Of a stretch of 64,000 nt of DNA, positions 34,224 to 42,913 are shown one piece after another. Under the pieces are notes generated by a model. That model ran no database searches and was not told the DNA's origin. It saw nothing but the letters and a program-made list of their open reading frames with translations. The stretch is from JBCFAY01 sp038562375 (lineage in GTDB: Bacteria; Bacillota; Clostridia; Christensenellales; CAG-138). Position 1 is the first letter of the stretch. The number at the start of each line of letters is the position of its first letter. Both the position numbers and the translations under genes were made by a program. The stretch is taken from the NCBI GenBank assembly GCA_038562375.1, contig JBCFAY010000018.1, positions 1 through 64,000 on the forward strand. Reading direction: 5' to 3'.

Positions 34224-35775
34224 CCGCCGCTCCTTTGTTCTTGTTCATGCCGCCGGCCGGAATACGCTTTCCCGCCATCAGCAGACCGACATTCCAGGTA
34301 TCCGCCGTTTTCGCATCCAAAACAGCCACGTTTTGCCCCTTGTAAAACACCATCACCCGGTCGCTGAGCTCCATGATTTCCTTCAATTCCGTGGAGATGT
34401 ACAGCACGGCCGTTCCGGCGCGCTTCGCGGCAACAATCTGATTCTGCACGAATTTGGTTGCCTGGACGTCCAGCCCGCGCGTCGGCTGCACCGCCACGAG
34501 AACCTCCGGGCAAACCGCCAACTCCCGCGCCAGAATGATCTTCTGCTGATTTCCGCCGGAAAGCGTCCGCGCTTTGGTCTGTACACCCGGAGCCTTGATG
34601 CCGTAATCCCGCATCTTTTCCTCGGCAAACCGTGTGATATGCCGCTGATCCAGCCTGCCTTTTCGAGAGAACGGCGCGTCCCGGTGCCTGCCTAAAATCA
34701 GATTCTCCCTGACGGTATAGTCCATGATCAAGCCGCGCCTGTGCCGATCCTCCGGGATATGCCGCACGCCCCGCTTTTGCAGCGCGCGAGGCCTGAGCCG
34801 CGTCACGTCTTCCTCCCCGAGAAAAATTTTCCCGCCATGGCTTTCCATAAGCCCGGTAAGCGCCTGGGCAAGTTCGAGCTGTCCGTTGCCGGATACGCCC
34901 GCGACGCCCAGGATCTCACCTTCCCGCAGCGAGAAGGAGACATCGTCCACCACGTTGATGCCCCAGCGATCCCGGACCGTCAGATGTTCGACGCGGAGCT
35001 TTTCCTTGCGCGCGCCATCGGCGCTCTGTACGTTTTTTACGGTAAGGTCGATTTTCTGACCGACCATAAGATAAGCGAGCTCATTGGCATGGGGAATATC
35101 CTTCGTCCGATAGGAGCCGACGTTCTTTCCGGCCCGCATGACCGTGACGCGATCGCCGATATGCATGATTTCATCGATCTTGTGCGTAATCAGGACCACC
35201 GAGTTTCCCTTTGCTACGAACTTGCGCATGAAATCGAACAATTCTTCGGCCTCTTGCGGCGTAAGTACCGCCGTCGGTTCATCCAGAATCAGCAGGCGGC
35301 TTTTTCGGTACAAGGCCTTGAGGATCTCCACCTTCTGCTGTACGCCCACGGACAGGTCGTAAATAGGCTTGTTTAAATCCACGCGGATATGGCTTTCCTC
35401 CATCAGCGCATTCAGCGCCTTGGCGACTTTCTTTTTATCCAAAATCGGCGGGCGTGTGGATTTTAGCCCCAGCATGATGTTTTCCAGCACCGTCATGTTG
35501 TGCACCAGCATAAAATGCTGATGTACCATTCCGATTCCCGCCTCGATGGAATTGCTGATGCTGTGATTGCGTTCCAGCTTTTTGCCGCCGAACAGTATTT
35601 CACCCGCATCCGGCGCATATAGGCCGTAAATGCAGTTCATCATCGTGGTTTTGCCTGCGCCGTTTTCGCCCAGAATTGCATGGACCTCGCCCGGTTCAAC
35701 GTCAAGACATGCCTTGTCGTTGGCAACGATCGCGCCAAAGGTCTTTGTCAAGCTGTTTACGCGCAATAAATCCAT
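34201..35775 (-). CDS. BMP-type ABC double ATPase, cluster 2
   Basis: 524 residues, ATG 35775 after AGGGAGAC. Two ABC domains: Walker A GENGAGKTTMM, Q-loop VHQHFMLV and Walker B LLILDEPTAVL in the first; GVSGNGQLEL, LSGGNQQKII and VQPTRGLDVQ in the second. Same architecture as the cluster 1 ATPase at 12505. Confidence 0.94.
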   Translation of the reverse strand: MDLLRVNSLTKTFGAIVANDKACLDVEPGEVHAILGENGAGKTTMMNCIYGLYAPDAGEILFGGKKLERNHSISNSIEAGIGMVHQHFMLVHNMTVLENIMLGLKSTRPPILDKKKVAKALNALMEESHIRVDLNKPIYDLSVGVQQKVEILKALYRKSRLLILDEPTAVLTPQEAEELFDFMRKFVAKGNSVVLITHKIDEIMHIGDRVTVMRAGKNVGSYRTKDIPHANELAYLMVGQKIDLTVKNVQSADGARKEKLRVEHLTVRDRWGINVVDDVSFSLREGEILGVAGVSGNGQLELAQALTGLMESHGGKIFLGEEDVTRLRPRALQKRGVRHIPEDRHRRGLIMDYTVRENLILGRHRDAPFSRKGRLDQRHITRFAEEKMRDYGIKAPGVQTKARTLSGGNQQKIILARELAVCPEVLVAVQPTRGLDVQATKFVQNQIVAAKRAGTAVLYISTELKEIMELSDRVMVFYKGQNVAVLDAKTADTWNVGLLMAGKRIPAGGMNKNKGAADETMESN

Positions 35776-35850
35776 TTTTGTCTCCCTGCCAGGGCGAAAG
35801 ACCGGAGCCCTCCGCCCTGCAATTCACGATTTCGATACCATGCGTCAAGG

Positions 35851-36921
35851 TCAATGCCAGCCTTCAATGCTTGTATCCACGACGATCGTGCCGTTTTTAA
35901 TGCCTTCAACTTCCGCCATAACCTTATCCTTGGTGGCCTGCGTAACGGCGTTCCCAAACGTACCGGCGCCTACCGCATCCTCCTTTAAACCGAAGTGAAG
36001 CGCATCGCCGGGCTTATACTGACCGTCGACCATACATGCCTGGATGGCGTAGTAGAAGACCTTGTAATTGCTCTCCAATACGCATACCAGAATCGTGTCG
36101 GGGTCCTTATCCGTATCGTCGCCGGTCCAGCCGATGGCATAGCAGCCCCGCGCTTTTGCCTCCTGCGCGACGGCGGTGATTGCGCCCGCGATGCTGTTGG
36201 CAACCACGTCGCAGCCGCCGTCGAGCAACGCGACGGCCGCTTGCTTGGCTTTGTTCACATCATACCAATCCCCGCTGTAAACGACCTGCAGCTCGATCGC
36301 GGGATCGATTTCTGCGAGCTTTTTGCGCATTTCCCTTGTGGTAGAATCCACATGCGCGGTCTGCATCGCCGCGATGAACCCCACTTTTTTTGTCTTGGTG
36401 AAGTCGCCCATCACGATAGCCGACAGCGTCCCGTTGATGGCGTAATCCAGGCGTGCGCACATCAGGTTATCGCCTACTTCCGGCTGATTGCAGCCGACGA
36501 ACATCGTATCGGGATATTGCGCGGAGACTTCCAGCAGAGCGTCGGTAAAGGAGCTGTCATTGGATAGAATCAGATTGTAGCCATCCTCCGCGTAGGTTTT
36601 CATCACCTGCACCGCTTCGTTGGCCGGAACCTGTTCCGTATAAGCGATATCGAGGTCGAAATCCTTGCCCGCCTGCACCAGCGCCTCATAGGGCTGTTGA
36701 CTCCAGCCGCCGTCGCTGATGTTTCCGTTGAGAACCAGCGCAACCTTGCCCTTTGCCGCCGCAGCTTCGGTCGGTACGGCCGTTTCCTCGGCCGGCGCTG
36801 CCGGCGTGGCCGTATCGTCCGTTCCCGCCTGCTGAGCGCAACCCGCCAGTGAAAAGACGCAGGCAAGCATCAGAAGGCTAAGGACCAACGCTATGATTTT
36901 GGAAAATTCAGTTTTTTTCAC
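35851..36921 (-). CDS. BMP-family substrate-binding lipoprotein, cluster 2
   Basis: 356 residues, GTG start at 36921 with GGAGG upstream. Lipobox SLAGCAQQ, then an Ala/Thr/Glu linker and the Bmp domain (VALVLNGNISDGGWSQQPYEAL). Paralogue of 11330-12418. As first gene of the operon that ends with the methyltransferase, it should capture the methylated substrate. Confidence 0.93.
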   Translation of the reverse strand: MKKTEFSKIIALVLSLLMLACVFSLAGCAQQAGTDDTATPAAPAEETAVPTEAAAAKGKVALVLNGNISDGGWSQQPYEALVQAGKDFDLDIAYTEQVPANEAVQVMKTYAEDGYNLILSNDSSFTDALLEVSAQYPDTMFVGCNQPEVGDNLMCARLDYAINGTLSAIVMGDFTKTKKVGFIAAMQTAHVDSTTREMRKKLAEIDPAIELQVVYSGDWYDVNKAKQAAVALLDGGCDVVANSIAGAITAVAQEAKARGCYAIGWTGDDTDKDPDTILVCVLESNYKVFYYAIQACMVDGQYKPGDALHFGLKEDAVGAGTFGNAVTQATKDKVMAEVEGIKNGTIVVDTSIEGWH

Positions 36922-36936
36922 GGATTCGATATCCTC

Positions 36937-37146
36937 CTATTCATCGGTTTTAAAGTTTTTAAAGGGTCGGGCAATTTCCATGTTTTTGCGATGATCATCG
37001 ACTGACGGCAACACCTCTTTTGCGATTTTCTCGTACCGTTGCGAATAAGAGTTCCGTTTGATTTGTTTCCGGGATACGTCTGCTTTTGAGCGCAACAAAT
37101 AAAGCCGGTGCCATTCACCTTGCCGAAATGCGTTTTCTTGAGGCAT
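36937..37146 (-). CDS. Possible small protein in the operon leader
   Basis: A 69-codon frame starting MPQENAFRQGEWHRLY, Lys/Arg/Glu-rich, ending 15 nt before the binding-protein gene. No ribosome site precedes its ATG, and another frame is also open here, so it may be chance. The leader from the predicted promoter to 36921 is about 330 nt. Confidence 0.25.
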   Translation of the reverse strand: MPQENAFRQGEWHRLYLLRSKADVSRKQIKRNSYSQRYEKIAKEVLPSVDDHRKNMEIARPFKNFKTDE

Positions 37147-37254
37147 GACACGTACTGTCTTCGCTGAGATTGTTGTGGGTGTTAAATGCGGCTGATATTA
37201 TTATCTCTTATCGATTGTCTGGCTGCTTGCCGATCCAACTCATTGTATGCCTTG

Positions 37255-37283
37255 AGGATAATCATAAATTTCTTTGCTGTCAA
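37255..37283 (-). promoter_or_regulatory. Promoter of the cluster 2 importer-methyltransferase operon
   Basis: On the minus strand TTGACA (37283-37278), 17 nt, TATCCT (37260-37255). Confidence 0.65.
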
Positions 37284-37379
37284 CAGCCTATTTTTTTTGT
37301 ATCGTACCAGCGTATTTTTTTATTATTTCTCTTTATACAGTAAGAAAGTACAAAAAAATGAAAGATAAATACAAAATAT

Positions 37380-37461
37380 CGGTTTGGAAAACGGTTTCCA
37401 AAGCGGACCTTAAAAAACGCCCGGTTTTTGGAGGTTTTTATGGCAACCGTTTTCCAAACCG
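37380..37461. promoter_or_regulatory. Pair of LacI-type operators in inverted orientation
   Basis: CGGTTTGGAAAACGGTT occurs at 37380-37396 and, on the other strand, at 37445-37461. The first copy lies in a larger palindrome, TTTGGAAAACGGTTTCCAAA (37383-37402), of the shape bound by LacI/GalR proteins. Both are upstream of the operon promoter and just downstream of the lacI-type gene. Confidence 0.75.
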
Positions 37462-37554
37462 TTTTTATGCAAAAACGAAACCTGATAAAACGATAGCCCT
37501 ACATGATTATATTACATGTCGGGCCATTAAAATTTCGTATATCTGAATCATCGT

Positions 37555-38538
37555 TTAGCGCGTCGTTTCCCGTAAGCATAGCGACAGAGGTAGGGAAGTG
37601 TATGACGGAACATGTTCTCCCCTGATCTTTGCAAGCACAAGTTCGGCTGCCTTTTTCCCGATGCGCACGCTCGGCAGATGCACCGTCGAAAGCGCCGGTG
37701 TAAGCAAGGGCGCCAGAGAATTGTCGTCAATTCCCATCAAAGCGATTTCCTCAGGGATGCGAATCCCCTTTGACAGCATCATTTTGAGCGCGCCGGCGGC
37801 CATCATATCGTTCATCGCCAGGACCGCATCCGGCAGGGTCCCGTCCTCAAGCAGCCGCGCGCAGGCAATCTGCGCCAGTTTCGCATCGCTGTAATCCCCA
37901 TATTCGATCTTCCAGACGCAATCCGAATGCCGGTCAAAAAAAGTATGCATTGCGGACATGCGCCGCTGGGTTACAAAATACCGCGGATCGCCGGCAATGA
38001 TGGCGAACTTCCTTGCGCCTGTGCCGTACAGGTGCTCCAGCGCCATCGTAATCCCTTTGGCGTCATCCACATAGACGCAGGTGGGCTGCGCTTTGAGCGC
38101 CTGGATGTAGCCGGGATTCTCAATGAGCACATAGGGGATTTTAATGCGCTGGATCTCGTCGATCAATTCAGCCAGGGAGTAAAGGCCGGAAAGTATGATG
38201 CCGTCGACGCCGCGCTGGTCAAATTTGTTCCAGAATTGTTCGTTGCGGTGCTGCGCGTAGATCAGAGCACGGTAGCCTTCCTTATTCAGCGCGTTTTGGC
38301 AACCTTCGATTTCATCGTGAAACTGCATATTTCGCAGCGTGGGCACCAAACAGGCAATCGTGCGGGTAATACCCGTGGATAAGCTTTGCGCCGTGGGGTT
38401 CGGCATGTATTCAAAATCCTTGAGCACATCGGCAAGGTACTCCCTCATCGACGCGGAAAGCCGTTCAGGGTGATTGATGTATCTGGAAACCGTCGTGATG
38501 GATACCTTGGCCTGTTCTGCGATTTCTCGGATGTTCAA
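37555..38538 (-). CDS. LacI-family transcription regulator
   Basis: 327 residues with TTG start at 38538 (GGGGAGG seven nt upstream). The N-terminus is the LacI helix-turn-helix, NIREIAEQAKVSITTVSRYINHPERLS. A periplasmic-binding-protein-like effector domain follows (GIILSG, IPYVLIEN, ALMGIDDNSLAPLLTPALSTV). It is transcribed toward the importer operon and the two inverted operators, so it likely represses that operon until an inducer related to the imported substrate appears. Confidence 0.92.
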   Translation of the reverse strand: MNIREIAEQAKVSITTVSRYINHPERLSASMREYLADVLKDFEYMPNPTAQSLSTGITRTIACLVPTLRNMQFHDEIEGCQNALNKEGYRALIYAQHRNEQFWNKFDQRGVDGIILSGLYSLAELIDEIQRIKIPYVLIENPGYIQALKAQPTCVYVDDAKGITMALEHLYGTGARKFAIIAGDPRYFVTQRRMSAMHTFFDRHSDCVWKIEYGDYSDAKLAQIACARLLEDGTLPDAVLAMNDMMAAGALKMMLSKGIRIPEEIALMGIDDNSLAPLLTPALSTVHLPSVRIGKKAAELVLAKIRGEHVPSYTSLPLSLCLRETTR

Positions 38539-38575
38539 AAACAATCCTCCCCACAAGACGCGATAGTTCAAATGG

Positions 38576-38604
38576 ATTATACCGTAGGCACCGAGTATGT
38601 GCAA
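38576..38604 (-). promoter_or_regulatory. Promoter of the LacI-type gene
   Basis: On the minus strand TTGCAC (38604-38599), 17 nt, perfect TATAAT (38581-38576). Confidence 0.7.
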
Positions 38605-38712
38605 GAACAATCGGACCCCGTTGCGCGCGGACGTCTTTAAAGAAACGCCGTTGATTTAAAGTCCATCACAAGCCGATCATCAAAAATTCTTTTTAGTACT
38701 GATACGCGTTTA

Positions 38713-38741
38713 TTGACAACCCAATATCCGTGCGTTATTTT
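38713..38741 (+). promoter_or_regulatory. Promoter of the PocR-like regulator operon
   Basis: TTGACA (38713-38718), 17 nt, TATTTT (38736-38741). It places the transcript start near 38748, which rules out the TTG at 38741 as start codon of the regulator. Confidence 0.65.
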
Positions 38742-38773
38742 TGAAATACAATCTGAGCATAAGGGGCGACAGC

Positions 38774-39985
38774 TTGCTGGAACAATCCGAAAAAGCGATA
38801 TTGTGCTGCGAGATGATCAAAGCTGCGTTGTTGATCGATGCTCATGTCCACGACACCGCTTTTTTTCATAATCTCTCGGGCGATACGTTCGAGGTATGCG
38901 ATTATTGCTCCGTCGGCAATTGCTCGGCCCACAAGATCGGATTGGCGCGCGCAAAAAAACAGGAGAACGTCTGCATCTATTTTTGCGCAAGGGGGTTGGC
39001 TTTTATCGCCGGAATCGCGGACAAAGACGAGCAATCGGATTCTTTCGGGATCGTGGCCGGGCCGCTCGTGATGGACGAGGTGCCGGATGTTCTCTCCTTG
39101 GGCGAAAACAATCGCTTTGGCTCGGCTGTATTAAAGCTTCCGGTTTTATCGAATTCGCGGATCAAACAAGTGGGGAACGTTCTTTGGTATTGTTTAAAAG
39201 GCCTCGCTTCGCGGGCGGAAGGCCCGGCCCGGCAGTCGGAGCCGATCGAGTTTATCTATACATCGAGCGACATGGAGAACGATCAAAGCTTGGTGGATGC
39301 GCGCATCTTCGAATATGAGGACCGTTTAAAGCGCGCCGCGCTCAATAACGATACCTCCCGGACACAGGCGCTGCTCAATGAAACGCTGGGCCTTATTTAT
39401 TTTAACAGCAATGAAAATGTGCAGCGCATCAAGGCGGGAATATCCAAGCTCCTGGTCATCCTATCCCGCGTGATGGCCGCGTGCTCTAGGAGCATCCCCG
39501 ATATTTTCGATTTTAACAGCGAGCATATCCGAAAACTGGATCAGATGAAATCCATGGAGGACGTCAATCGCTGGCTGTCGGAGATCATCCACTGTTTTTT
39601 ATTTACGATATTCGAACCGGAAAACCTGAAACACTCGGACGTCGTTCAAAAGATCAAGGAGTACGTTCTCGCGAATTTCGATCATCGGCTGACGCTGGAC
39701 GATATCTCAAGGCACGTATATCTGAGCAATTCCTACGTAAGTTCGATCTTCAAAAAAGAGACCGGGCTGAGCATCATCGATTATGCGAATCGCGTGAGGA
39801 TCAACCGCAGCAAAAGGCTTCTGCACGATACGGACATCAGCATTTCCATGATATCGACGCGGTGCGGCTTTGAAGACCAAAGCTATTTCACGAAGACCTT
39901 TCGCAAACACGTGGGGATGTCGCCGAAGAAATACCGGGATTCAGGGTCAAACAATACGCAGGACAGCGACGAAAGGCTCGATTGA
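38774..39985 (+). CDS. PocR-like sensor fused to AraC DNA-binding domain
   Basis: 403 residues from TTG 38774, with AAGGGG seven nt upstream. The N-terminal 150 residues carry the PocR-type ligand domain with its Cys pattern (CDYCSVGNC, CIYFCARG). The C-terminus is an AraC double helix-turn-helix (LTLDDISRHVYLSNSYVSSIFKKETG, ISMISTRCGFEDQSYFTKTF). PocR senses 1,2-propanediol for a B12-dependent pathway; this domain recurs near corrinoid methyltransferase genes. It probably activates its own operon or the divergent one. Confidence 0.88.
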   Translation: MLEQSEKAILCCEMIKAALLIDAHVHDTAFFHNLSGDTFEVCDYCSVGNCSAHKIGLARAKKQENVCIYFCARGLAFIAGIADKDEQSDSFGIVAGPLVMDEVPDVLSLGENNRFGSAVLKLPVLSNSRIKQVGNVLWYCLKGLASRAEGPARQSEPIEFIYTSSDMENDQSLVDARIFEYEDRLKRAALNNDTSRTQALLNETLGLIYFNSNENVQRIKAGISKLLVILSRVMAACSRSIPDIFDFNSEHIRKLDQMKSMEDVNRWLSEIIHCFLFTIFEPENLKHSDVVQKIKEYVLANFDHRLTLDDISRHVYLSNSYVSSIFKKETGLSIIDYANRVRINRSKRLLHDTDISISMISTRCGFEDQSYFTKTFRKHVGMSPKKYRDSGSNNTQDSDERLD

Positions 39986-39986
39986 C

Positions 39987-40643
39987 ATGAATACGCTCGA
40001 AGAGATTATGTTTTACATAAAACGGGGCAAGCCCATGCAGATCAGGGTTTTGATTCCGCTCGCGCTGTCCGAGGGATACTCCGCCGAACGCATCATGGAC
40101 GAGGCCCTCCTGCCCGCGATGGATGAAGTCAGCCGCCTGTTTATCACAAACGAGATGTTTGTCCCGGAGGTTTTGGAGAGCGCGCGCGCGATGAACGCGG
40201 GCCTGCATCTGATTAAGCCCCATTTTGTGCAGTCCGGCATCGGAAATATGGGAACGATCGTCATCGGAACGGTAAAGGGCGATATGCACAATATCGGAAA
40301 GAACATCGTCTCGATGATGCTCGAAGGCAAGGGCTTTAAAGTGGTCGACCTCGGCGTAGACATCGAGCCCATTCGGTTCATCGAGGCCGCAAGATCCCAA
40401 AACGCGCAGATCATATGCTGTTCCTGCCTGCTGAGCAACGCGATGCTGAACATGGAGGAGATCGTGCGCCTCAGGAATCAGGCGGGGCTGAAGGGAAGGG
40501 TCGCGATCCTGATCGGGGGCGCGCCGCTCAGCCAGGCCTTCTGCGACAGGATCGGAGCGGATTATTTTGCGGTGAACGCGGGGGAAGCCGCGGATATCGC
40601 GTGCCAAATCGTTCAAAAGGATCTTGGGATTGCACGGCGTTAA
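39987..40643 (+). CDS. Second corrinoid-binding methyltransferase protein
   Basis: 218 residues; ATG 39987 starts 1 nt after the regulator stop. Cap domain then B12 domain with GDMHNIGKN (DxHxxG), VDLGVDIEP and ILIGGAPLSQAF. Similar to the MtmC-like protein at 30928 but clearly a different paralogue. No substrate methyltransferase of its own is adjacent; it may share the MtmB-like enzyme or serve the MeTr-type protein downstream. Confidence 0.93.
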   Translation: MNTLEEIMFYIKRGKPMQIRVLIPLALSEGYSAERIMDEALLPAMDEVSRLFITNEMFVPEVLESARAMNAGLHLIKPHFVQSGIGNMGTIVIGTVKGDMHNIGKNIVSMMLEGKGFKVVDLGVDIEPIRFIEAARSQNAQIICCSCLLSNAMLNMEEIVRLRNQAGLKGRVAILIGGAPLSQAFCDRIGADYFAVNAGEAADIACQIVQKDLGIARR

Positions 40644-40808
40644 CCCTTTATCGCCTTTGTGTTTGTTGCGCACATAGGATGGGGTTTCCGGAGCCCGCGG
40701 AGAGCGGATACAATAAACCCGGACTTGTTCGTACCGCCCCGCATCATGTTCCGGGCCGGCCGGTGAAATTGCAGAAGGAGCGTTTTTATGGGCTTGCCCG
40801 CCGTTTTT

Positions 40809-40850
40809 GCCGCGCGCCGAGGGGATAAAACCGCGGCGCGGCTTCTTTTT
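40809..40850 (+). terminator. Terminator after the second corrinoid gene
   Basis: A GC-rich stem (about 40809-40816 with 40835-40842), followed by TTCTTTTT. The region 40851-41024 is AT-rich and must contain the promoter of the next gene, which I could not define. Confidence 0.6.
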
Positions 40851-41024
40851 ATCCGTGATTTGGAAAATTTATCCATAGGCAGATTATTATAAAACAGAAT
40901 TGAATCGTTATATAACTTGCGTTGAAACTATGGTATTTTTGTACTGCAACCGATTGCTTTTCGATGTGTTTCATCAATATGTTTTTTCAAGTCAGCACAA
41001 CAAACATTAAAGGATGTAGCCGAC

Positions 41025-41876
41025 ATGCGGATTATCAGCGGCAGGATCAATACGAGCTTGGATGGAATATCCGACATCATAAACGCGCGCGATGAAGCCG
41101 CGCTCTTGCGCATCGCCAAGGAGCAGATCGCGCTGGGCGCTCAGGCGATCGATTTAAACTGCGCGACGCACCTTCATACCGAGATCGACGACATGCTGTG
41201 GATGATCGATACCCTCCAGAAATCCGTGAACATCGCGCTGGGATCGGATTCTCCGAATCCCGAGCTGCACATAGAGGCCCTAAAGCGCATCCGCACGCCC
41301 AAGCCCATCATCAATTCCACCTCGCTGGAGAAAACGCGCATACAGGGGCTTGTCCCGTCCGTAAAGGAATACAACGCCCGGCTGATCGTTTTGCTGCACG
41401 ACGAGTCCGGAATGCCCGCGGGGGTTGAAGACCGCTTGCGCCTTCTCCCCAAAGCCGAAAAGCTCATGCGGGACTACAAGCTCGATTACGGCGACGTCTT
41501 TTTGGATCCGCTGATGTTCCCGGTTGCGGTCGACGAAGAAAGCGGCATGATATTTTTAAAGACCATGCGGCAGATCAAAAAACTGGAGCCGCGCTTTCAA
41601 TTCATCTGCGGGATGGACAATGTTTCCTACGGAATGCCGGAGATCGAGATCCTGAATATCGCGATGATGTTCATGCTCGCCGGCAACGATATGGACGCCG
41701 TCATGCTCAGTTTGACGCCGCAAAACGCGCCGTATATCCCCGCCATCCACGCCCTGACCGCGCGGCCGGAAGGCGTTATCGATTACATCGATTTTTTCCG
41801 CCGGGGCAAGCTGAATGTTTTCAACCGTTCCAAGGAATTTGAAGAGGTGTGGTTCAAGGATTTGGATCAAATATGA
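41025..41876 (+). CDS. Methyltetrahydrofolate:corrinoid methyltransferase (MtgA/AcsE-like)
   Basis: 283 residues. Pterin-binding TIM barrel: RINTSLDGISDIINARDEAAL, ALGAQAIDLNCATH, PKPIINSTSLEK, DVFLDPLMFPVAV and GMDNVSYGMPEI are hallmarks of MeTr-type enzymes. In bacterial demethylation it moves the methyl from the corrinoid protein to tetrahydrofolate, replacing the archaeal transfer to coenzyme M. Followed 30 nt later by the ECF transporter genes. Confidence 0.92.
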   Translation: MRIISGRINTSLDGISDIINARDEAALLRIAKEQIALGAQAIDLNCATHLHTEIDDMLWMIDTLQKSVNIALGSDSPNPELHIEALKRIRTPKPIINSTSLEKTRIQGLVPSVKEYNARLIVLLHDESGMPAGVEDRLRLLPKAEKLMRDYKLDYGDVFLDPLMFPVAVDEESGMIFLKTMRQIKKLEPRFQFICGMDNVSYGMPEIEILNIAMMFMLAGNDMDAVMLSLTPQNAPYIPAIHALTARPEGVIDYIDFFRRGKLNVFNRSKEFEEVWFKDLDQI

Positions 41877-41905
41877 TCCAAAAATAAAATAAAGGAGAAT
41901 AAGCC

Positions 41906-42679
41906 ATGAAAGAACTATTCAAGCTCAAGAAAATCAAAGTTCATCCAGCCATGGTCGCCGTGTGGGCGGCGCTCATGGCAGTCGCAGGCCTTCTTCCTTC
42001 CTTTCCGGTGTTCGGTTCGGGCGGCAACTTCAGCGTAAGCTATGCCCTGGCCCCGATCGCCGGCATCATGTTCGGCCCCTTCGCGGGCGCGCTGACCGTT
42101 GCGATCGGCGAATTCATCGGCTCGATCATCGCTCCGCACAATGCTTCTCTCGGACTTTTCACGTTTGTAATTAATACCGCCAACGCTTTCGCCGCCGGCT
42201 ATATTTCCCGCAAAAAGTGGGGGGTAGGCCTATTGTACATCGCGGTCCTGACCGCGGTCTGGTTCATCCTCCCGCCCTGCAGGAACACCGGCATCTACTT
42301 CATCGTCTATATCGCCGGTATGATCATGTGTCCGATCGGCGGTATTTTCGGCACCCGCCTCATGGAGAACAAGAACTACTTCCTCCGCATGGTCGGCCTG
42401 TTCCTGATCGCCTGGCCCGCGTACATCGCAGGCTCCATCACCGGCAATATCCCCACATGCTACCTCTTCCAGATCCCCGAAGAGTTCTGGTCGAGCTTCC
42501 TTACCTGGATCACCCCGTTTGAGCGCACCATATTCGCCCTGGCGGCGGCGGTCATCGGCACGCCTCTGCTGATGATGCTGCCGAAGATCGGCGTTTTCGT
42601 GGGGCCCAAATACGACGGCGAAGAAGAGGAGAGCGCGGCCGACGCGAAGATCAAGGCCAAGATCGACAGCAAGATGTAA
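41906..42679 (+). CDS. ECF transporter S component, unknown vitamin or substrate
   Basis: 257 residues, ATG 41906 after AAAGGAG. About six membrane segments with GGNFSVSYALAPIAGIMFGPFAG and ALTVAIGEFIGSIIAP, typical of substrate-capturing S components, plus a charged C-terminal tail (GEEEESAADAKIKAK). The ligand is not readable from sequence. The position after B12/folate-dependent genes suggests a corrinoid or pterin, or the methylated substrate; that is inference. Confidence 0.82.
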   Translation: MKELFKLKKIKVHPAMVAVWAALMAVAGLLPSFPVFGSGGNFSVSYALAPIAGIMFGPFAGALTVAIGEFIGSIIAPHNASLGLFTFVINTANAFAAGYISRKKWGVGLLYIAVLTAVWFILPPCRNTGIYFIVYIAGMIMCPIGGIFGTRLMENKNYFLRMVGLFLIAWPAYIAGSITGNIPTCYLFQIPEEFWSSFLTWITPFERTIFALAAAVIGTPLLMMLPKIGVFVGPKYDGEEEESAADAKIKAKIDSKM

Positions 42680-42913
42680 AACCCGGACTTTTACCAATTC
42701 GACGCATTGATGAAGAGGAGGACAGGGCTGCAGCCGTTTGGCGGGGATCGGGGATCTATGCCGAATCGCGGTAAGGGCTGCAGGCCTTGTCCGATATGGT
42801 TCGATGCCCGCGGCCTATGGGCAAGGCGGGCAAACGCCCGCGGCACGCGGGCCGCGAATCCGGAAAGGGCGGTTTGACGGACCGAGCAAAAAGCGACAAA
42901 GGAGTCTTTCGAC
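42680..42913 (+). other. Intergenic stretch within the ECF operon
   Basis: 234 nt, strikingly GC-rich in 42810-42870 with complementary GCCCGCGG/CCGCGGGC-type segments, so the mRNA may fold. No gene or known riboswitch consensus is seen. Confidence 0.3.

Noticed and set aside
42680..42913. Cobalamin or folate riboswitch in the ECF operon gap
   Set aside because: GC-rich and foldable, but no B12-box or other riboswitch consensus can be found.
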